From Ailanthus altissimus (lineage: Eukaryota; Streptophyta; Magnoliopsida; Sapindales; Simaroubaceae), in NCBI GenBank assembly GCA_946807835.1, contig OX327711.1:10451501-10515500 (forward strand): 64,000 nucleotides of DNA. Direction: 5' to 3'. The notes beneath the pieces were generated by a model. That model was given only the letters and a program-made list of their open reading frames with translations, was not told where the DNA came from and ran no database searches. Position numbers and translations under genes: made by a program. Shown piece after piece: positions 57,327-64,000 of the stretch (position 1 is its first letter; each line of letters begins with the position of its first letter).

Positions 57327-58695
57327 TGAAATTTGGACCATTCCGAAGTTAATGAGTTAAATTTGTTGATTCTTAAAAACGACATCAAGATTAACAAAAA
57401 ATTCTTGAAAAATACAATAAGACAGAGAATTTACAGTAGTGCAGTTCAATATTACATCCATTTTACCGAATTTGATAGGCTCACTTACATGGCATTATTA
57501 AATATTATTTTTTCACATTAGAGGTACATGATATTGTAGCCATAAGAAGAAGAAAAAGAAGAATACAATGTAGAAGATGCCCCCTTCATTGTTTAGTTCT
57601 CCCTTTTTATAGACACTGTTGGGTTTAACTATAGAATTGAAATTTATCATTACTTTTTTAGTTAAGATTTATCCCTAAAATTTTAGGGATATGATTTCTT
57701 TTTAGGATTAGGTTACATTATCTGAAATACAGGGGAAACAGAAGTGCCTTAGTTTTTAGTATCGACTTATCTAAAATTCAAGATGGAACATGTTCAGTTT
57801 TCAATTTCGACTAGTTGATATTGAATATTTTATTATAATTTCGACTGGAAGATGTACCCTCGTGTTTTGGGTAATGTGCGTTTTTGGTCTTCTTTGACTT
57901 TATGCTCAAATCAAACTCGGTTTAATTTGTTTTGTGTGTTTGGGTATTAGGAGGATCACATAGGTTCTTTACGCTGTTAATTGAAGAGGTCTTTGGTGTT
58001 TATATGGTTGGCTTTGCTGAGGACTTAAGGCATCTCGTTAAGGGCCTATGTGACATCAATAAAGGCTTATGGTAGTCTTGATGAGGACTTATGGCGGCAT
58101 TAGGTCTTTGGTTTGTTAGTCTGTGGCCCTTTGGGTCCTCAGTTTTAATTCATGGCTCTTCGGTTCTTAGCCTTCAGACCCTTGGTTCTTGGCCTCAGTC
58201 CTTAAATTTAGGATCCTTGGCCTCGGTTCTTGGCCTCGATCCTCGATTATAAGCTCTTTGACCCTTGGTTCTCGACCACAGTCCTCGGACTTATAGAAGG
58301 CTAATATTCTATTAGGGCCTATTTGTAAAATGTTGAAAATATGCGATCCAATACTGAATTGGGTCTATTTGAAAAATGTTAAAAATATGTTGGTCAAAAT
58401 TGAATATCTAAAACTAAGAAAGAGTTAATTGAAAAAAGCTAAATGATGTCTTAATTTTGCCTTCTCTTTCTCACACCGCACAAAATCTATTCTTCTAGCC
58501 ACTGTTAGATGATATGAATGGTAACCTGAATTGTGATGTTTGTTGTGGGCTTGCTATAGCGGTTACCTATCAATGACTGGTGGTTTTGGGCGGCGACATA
58601 GTACCCAAAACAGTAGACTTGAAAAATGTGGTGGTTGAATGATTGGTGACCTCGAACTGGGATTTTTCAAGGATGGTTAGCAACGAAGTTATTGT
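57327..58695 (-). mobile_element. Element H, copy 2 (truncated)
   Basis: Starts TGAAATTTGGACCATTCCG, with a small deletion at the terminus, and follows the same order as copy 1 through the CTCGGTCCTTGG word cluster and the 'ccttctctttctc' block. It ends at the SINE cluster. No coding frame. Confidence 0.6.
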
Positions 58696-59205
58696 CAGAG
58701 TGTGTCAGACCTACTAACTCTTTGGTCCACTGATTGGATGACACCTTAGAGCCATCAACATCCCAACACACAATTACTCAGGTTACCTGTGCCCCAAGAA
58801 TTCGAGCCTGGAATCTCATCCCTTTTTTAAGTCTTAACGACTCATCTTTGTATCCATCAAGTTGGCCAGCCTGATGGGTACAAGGACGAGTCGCTAAGGC
58901 AATATAAGGGGAAGGTTCGGGCTCGAATCCTTAGGGGCGCAAGTAACCTGAGTAATTATGTGTTGGTGCGCCGGTGGCTCTGAAGTGTCATCCAGTCAGT
59001 GGACCAAGGAGTTGGTGGGCCCCATACAGTCTTATAAAAGGCTGGCCTTTTTGTCAAACTGTGTGAGGCCTACTAACTCTTTGGTCCACCGACTGGATGA
59101 CACCTCAGAGCCACCGGCGCACCCACACAACCAACCCAAGTTACCTATGCCCCTAAGGAATTGAACCCCCACCCCCATCTCTATATCTACACAACCAACT
59201 CAAGT
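58696..59205. repeat. SINE-like cluster with inverted copies
   Basis: Three related units: minus (about 58704-58870), plus (about 58871-59060) and minus (about 59066-59205). The plus unit has a possible box A (GAGTCGCTAAGGC, 58888-58900) and a box B-like GGTTCGGGCTCGAATCC (58914-58930). The third has an exact box B on the minus strand (GGTTCAATTCC, 59157-59167). These are the internal RNA polymerase III promoter parts of tRNA-derived SINEs. Shared body text includes GGTGTCATCCAGTCGGTGGA and GTAACCTGAGTAATTATGTG. The two left units form a palindrome. Confidence 0.6.
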
Positions 59206-59210
59206 TATAT

Positions 59211-61145
59211 TGTTGATTTTAAAATTTGGGCAATCTCAAAATTGATGAGTTAAATTTGTTGGTTCTTGAGAATGAGATTAAGATTAATAAAAAGTCATAA
59301 AAGATGCAACAAACATAGAAGTTACAGTGGTTCAACTCAATATGAATTGTCTACTTTATCGAATTTAATAGGCTTACTTATATGATACTTTTGAATATTA
59401 GTTTTTATTTATAGTAGAGGTACATGAGATTGTAGTTATAAGAAGAAGAAGAAAAAACAATGTAAAAGATGCCATGTTCATTGTTTAGCTCCCCCTCTTT
59501 TATAAGCATTATTGGGTTTGATTGTAGAATCATTTCAAGATTGAAATTTATCATTAATTTCTTAATTATGAGTTATCTCAAGATTTAAGGGATATGATTT
59601 CTTTTTAAGATTAGAATCCCTTTTAAAATTGGGCTACATTATTCAAAATCCAAGAGGAAATAATGGTCCCTCAATTTTCAATATCAAATTCTTGATATTG
59701 AAAATTTTATTGCAATTTCAACTGGAAGATCTACCCTCGTGTTTTAGGTAATGTGAGTCTTTGGTCTGCTTTGACCTCATACTCGAATCAACTACTGTTT
59801 AATTTGTTTCATGTGCTAGGGAATTAGAAGGATAACATAGGTTCTTCGGACTGTTAACAAAAAGGTCTTCGATGTCTACATGATTGACTTTGGTAAAGAC
59901 TCAAGAGGCCTTAATAGAGACTTATTAGCATCGAAAAAGCTTATAGCAACCAAGAGTCTTTGGTTCCCGATTTTTGACCCTCAAGTCCTTGGTCTTGGTT
60001 AACGACTCCTCGATTTTTAGCCCTTGGCCCTTTGTTCTTGGCCTCAGTCCTTAGATTTGGACTCTTTGGCCTTGGTCCTTGGCTTCAATCCTTGGATATG
60101 AGCTCATCCGCCCCCTAGTTCTCGGTCTCAGTCCTTAGACTTGTTGAAGGCTAGTATTCTATTAGAGGTTTATAAGCAAAATGTTGAAAATATGCTTGCC
60201 AAAATCATGAGGGGGCTAAGTGAAAATAACCAAACAATGCCCTAATTTCGTCTTCTCTTTCTCGCACCGCATAAGCTCTCGTCTTCCAATCATCATCCGT
60301 TGATACGAATGGTGACCTGAGTGGCGATATTTTTTGCAGGCTAGCTATGACAAATACTTGTTGGCAATAGGCAATGATGATAATGGCCAAAACAATAAAC
60401 TCAAAAAAAAGGGCAGCCAAACAATTAGTATCCTCAATCTGGGATTTTTCGATGATAGTAAGTTGTGGCATTGCTTAAGTTAAAGTCAACAAAAAAATTT
60501 GAGTTGATTGGCGGCTTCATCGGCGGTGAACAACACCGACATAATAGCAATGAGCGATGGCACTAATGGCCTATGGTTGCTAGGGTTTCGACTTCTATCT
60601 CCTTTATGGTTTTTGTTTGCATTTTTGGTCACCATATGTAGTTTGTCCTAATGGTTCCATTGCCATTTTTTGCTCAAATTTCTTTCCAAAGATCCAAATT
60701 CAATCCTTGGCAATAGCAACTTTTTCTTTTCTTAGTTTTGGATTTTTCTTAATTTTAGGTAACAAAATTGTTCTGTCATAAAATCAATTTAAAAGAAGTC
60801 AAAAGATTAGCATCAAAGTTATAACTATAAAATCAAAGATCTATAAACAAATGAAAACATAAAATTTAATGATTTTTTTTTAAAAAAATATTATTTCATA
60901 GAGAACAATTTCAACAAATTGTTAAATATGATAACTAGAACTTATCTTTAATGCAGCAAAAGAGTCGTTAATCCTTGTGCCTTTTTGTTTCGTCTCTAGA
61001 AATAATGTCAAATTGTTATCTTGAAATTTTAGTTATCCAAGATTTAACAAATTAGATTTGTTGGTTATTGGGAACGAAATTAAGATTAATAAAAAAGTTA
61101 TAAAAGAATGTAGCAAAACATAGAATTTATAGTGAATCAATTTAA
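59211..61145 (-). mobile_element. Element H, copy 3
   Basis: LTR from 59211 (TGTTGATTTTAAAATTTGGG) to about 60720, internal piece to about 61010, and a second LTR start at 61014 (TGTTATCTTGAAATTTT) truncated near 61145. Same order as copies 1 and 2. Short ORFs inside (e.g. near 60205-60471) show no family motif. Confidence 0.6.
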
Positions 61146-62854
61146 TTTAGAGATAATTATTTTTTAAGATTGAGTCTGAAATTCAAGAGAACATTACATA
61201 TATTTTTAGTAACATCAATATCACTACCAATGTGGATAATTAATAATGATGGGGAAAGGCCAATTTAGGATAAGATATGAATTTTCTAAGAGATGTAACT
61301 TTAGAGACATCATTTTACATCCACAAAATTGACATTAATTATAAGAAGACCAAGACTTTATGGGGCATTATTTTCATTTGCTCCACAAAGTTGTGGTGAA
61401 GAGAGCTTGTGCTTTATTTGACGCATCTTTCCTCCAATTTGCCACCAACTTCATCATTAGTATTGATAAGTTGTAAATTTTCATCATTCTTTTTATATCC
61501 CCTGACCAGTATAGTTCTTATCTATATGGATCAACATCATACATGCATAGGACGATACATAAGCTGCATAGTTATTCAATGCCTCAATCTATCCACATGG
61601 AAACCTAAATTCTAATTTTATTTGCTACTGCTTGTTTTTTCTTTATTAAATTTTTGCCACGTGTCTTTAAACCAATTATAAAAAATTAATAGAAAAATAA
61701 TATAAATCTAATAAAAAAATATGTAATACAGCAAAAACACCCCAAGACTTTCTTATTAATAAGTATCTTAAGCAAATATGTTAATTAGGGCACTTGGTGT
61801 CAAAAGTTTTGCAAATCAACAGAATTCTAAATGTATTGGTGCATAAATAAAAAAAAAGATAAGTGTATTCTGACGAGCCTTCTTATATAAACAATCTCTC
61901 TTATCCATAAGACATAATTTTTCTTTTTCTTTTTCTTTGTATACTTAGTCAAGAAATTAGTTCAATTGTACCATAACTGGGAGATCTATCTCCCAAAATA
62001 AATCAAGTTTACTCCTAATTATGGGGAGGCAACAAACCTCAATCGCCCACTCCAATTTTTGGGAGAAAAATTGAACTTAGGGGAGAAGGTTTCCTTAAGG
62101 ATATCAAAATATTTATCTATGCCCTTAACTAGTAGTAGAATGATAACGAAAACATTTCTCAAAGATGCTTTCCTTAAGCAAAAGCAGAATAACAATTTCC
62201 GCAAGTCTGACAGGATAAAACTTTCTGAGAACTTCGAACTTCTCAGCATGATTCCCATCATGTTACAGTGGCAATTTTGTATTTTAACCAGATAACTATC
62301 AAGTGTAGGATCCATTACAGAACTCAAAAGATTGTCATTGAATTTTAACAAGTGATCACAAAGGCAAAGCTTTATAAATAGTAGAAATACAAACCCATCA
62401 ACACTCAAGTCAGTATGCAGTCAATCTGGGAAGTTGTAGGACTTTCAAAGAAGAGTATAAATGTGCATGATTTTTGTTGATATTTTTCTATAGATTTTGT
62501 AGCATTTTCTCTAATTTACTAAATCAATTTACTTATCCTTTCCTCATGATTTGCATAAAAACCTTCTAATTTTAGGAAACATATTATAAACACATCAACT
62601 TTGAACAGCTCATTTATTGATATTTGTCAAAATAGAATGTGTTACATATTACATTTGAACGAGTTGTGCAAGTATTTAAGTTAATTTCTAGACTGGTCAC
62701 TTCAATCAATTGAATTTCTATATATAATTTACAAGTTTATAAATAACAAGATATGATACATGGGCAGGGATTTGCAATACCTTGTTAGTTCGAGAAGAAT
62801 AGTCTTCTGGCAACAGTAAATGATAATGTGAAGTGATTAAACATTCTCCTGTAA
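61146..62854. other. Intergenic sequence downstream of the PPR gene
   Basis: AT-rich. A 129-codon open frame on the minus strand (62019-62408) has no recognised motif or homologue; it lies 3' of the PPR gene and may be chance or part of its 3' flank. Nothing else supported. Confidence 0.45.
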
Positions 62855-64000
62855 TCACATCCCTAAGGTTTGTGGGCATGTTGGAAGGTAAGGTTGAGGA
62901 ATGTAACCTTCTCTTTTCAGCTCTAGAAGAAGAAATTTCAGTAATGAATATACCTGAGCAGACCCTGGATGAGTTTCATCTGCAGCGACAAATATATGGG
63001 TTGTGTTATGGACCTCAATCCAGCTATACCCGGGTATTTTTTGAACTCCTCTTTCTTTCATTAAACGTCGTATCTTATTCACATTTCCCCACCGTCCAGC
63101 ATCAGCATGTATATTCGAAAGCAACACATAGTAGCCAGAATTTTGTGGGTCCAAAGCAACTAGATGTCTCGAAGCCATCTCAGCGAGCTCAACATTGCCA
63201 TGGACCCGACATGCTCCGAGCAACGTTCCCCATACACCTGCATCGGGTGCAAATGGCATACTCTTTATGGTTTCAAATGCCTTCTCCAGACAACCAGCAC
63301 GTCCAAACAAGTCTACCATGCATGCATAATGCTCCGTAAGAGCTGGGATTCCATATTCCTCAGTCATGCAACGGAAGTAGTGAATTCCAGCATCAACTTG
63401 GCCAGCATGACCACAAGCAGAGATTACGGCAAGAAAGGTTACATGATCAGGCTTAATTTTATTTTCTAACATTTCATGGAAAAGAGCAAGAGAGTCCTTA
63501 ACATAGCCATGGCCACCATAAGCAGCAATTATAGTATTCCATGCAGATTCCTGCTTCTCTTGCATCATGTCAAAAACTGTACGTGCAAGATCCAAATTTC
63601 CACATTTAGCGTACATGTCTATCAGTATACTCTCAGTAATATGATCAAAATGGCAGGAACCTTTGATCATGAAACCATGAATCTCTTTCCCATAATGCAG
63701 TGCAGGTAAGTTTGCACAAGCAGAAAGAGCAGCTGAAATACTCACAAAATCATGTTTCATTCCTTCCACTGCCATTTGACGAAAAAGTTGAATGGCCTTC
63801 TCTGGTTTGCCATTCTGTGAACAGCTTGTGATCATCGAGTTCCAAGAAACAACATCCTTTTCAGGCATTCTTCTAAAATATGCATAAGCAAGATCCAGTC
63901 TTCCACACTTTGCGTACATGTCTGTAATTGCAGTCCCCACATGACATTTACCATCAAGACCATTCTTCAAGATGTTAGCATGCAATTCCTTCCCCAGTTG
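62855..64000 (-). CDS. Pentatricopeptide repeat protein, PLS class with E/E+ tail (5' end outside window)
   Basis: The open frame runs from the right edge ([14 protein letters not shown]) to a TGA at 62855-62857, 381 codons visible. PLS-type repeats are clear: [74 protein letters not shown] and [19 protein letters not shown]. Then come [20 protein letters not shown] and an E motif ([20 protein letters not shown]), followed by E+ ([20 protein letters not shown]). The protein ends 30 residues later ([10 protein letters not shown]) without a DYW deaminase domain. Such proteins bind organellar RNA and act in RNA editing, with DYW supplied in trans where needed. The N-terminus with any transit peptide is off the window. 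No introns are seen in this part. Confidence 0.92.
   Translation of the reverse strand, partial: QLGKELHANILKNGLDGKCHVGTAITDMYAKCGRLDLAYAYFRRMPEKDVVSWNSMITSCSQNGKPEKAIQLFRQMAVEGMKHDFVSISAALSACANLPALHYGKEIHGFMIKGSCHFDHITESILIDMYAKCGNLDLARTVFDMMQEKQESAWNTIIAAYGGHGYVKDSLALFHEMLENKIKPDHVTFLAVISACGHAGQVDAGIHYFRCMTEEYGIPALTEHYACMVDLFGRAGCLEKAFETIKSMPFAPDAGVWGTLLGACRVHGNVELAEMASRHLVALDPQNSGYYVLLSNIHADAGRWGNVNKIRRLMKERGVQKIPGYSWIEVHNTTHIFVAADETHPGSAQVYSLLKFLLLELKREGYIPQPYLPTCPQTLGM

Noticed and set aside
62019..62408. 129-codon minus-strand ORF downstream of the PPR gene
   Set aside because: No motif, hydrophobic/low-complexity composition and no promoter; not supported as a gene.
62941..62985. Possible intron at the 3' end of the PPR gene (GTATAT...CTTCTAG)
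   Set aside because: Reading through keeps a normal E+ tail frame ([17 protein letters not shown]), so no intron is needed.

Overview
The window is plant nuclear DNA, almost certainly from a eudicot. It is AT-rich, gene-poor and packed with nested LTR retrotransposons. Only two host genes are well supported: an intronless ALOG/LSH-family gene (52356-52967, +) with a TATA box, and the 3' part of a PLS-type pentatricopeptide-repeat gene running off the right edge (62855-64000, -). The species cannot be named from sequence alone.

Layout. 1-1078: 5' end of a Ty1/copia element on the minus strand (gag, met-tRNA PBS, LTR). 1.5 kb: one CACTA-type terminus. 2.6-4.8 kb: two gene-like but unidentified stretches. 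5323-41113: one old Tat/Ogre-type Ty3/gypsy element on the minus strand ('element E'), about 36 kb long because other elements landed in it. These are two solo LTRs of family F (each about 2.7 kb), a solo Athila-like LTR, a decayed copia element (D), a decayed Athila-like element (C) that itself holds a hAT-type MITE and a solo D-family LTR, and one unclassified insertion. With these removed, E reads 5'LTR - PBS - protease - RT - RNase H - integrase - 63/64-bp tandem repeats - accessory ORF on the opposite strand - 3'LTR. 42756-49344: a gag-protease-only copia element (G, minus) whose 5' LTR is split by a chromovirus derivative (J, plus). J is one reading frame from which the RT-RNase H-integrase core has been cleanly removed. 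53.9-61.1 kb: a local duplication carrying three copies of a non-coding LTR element (H), plus a cluster of SINE-like repeats in both orientations.

The two host genes are unrelated neighbours. Many insertions are dated relative to each other by target-site duplications (TSDs) and by which element interrupts which. No bacterial, viral-episome, CRISPR or operon features are present. The parts most worth a second look are the in-frame core deletion in J, the accessory antisense gene plus tandem repeats in E, the gag-only element G, the CAGCG-rich vocabulary shared by unrelated elements, and the unusual C-terminus of the ALOG protein.
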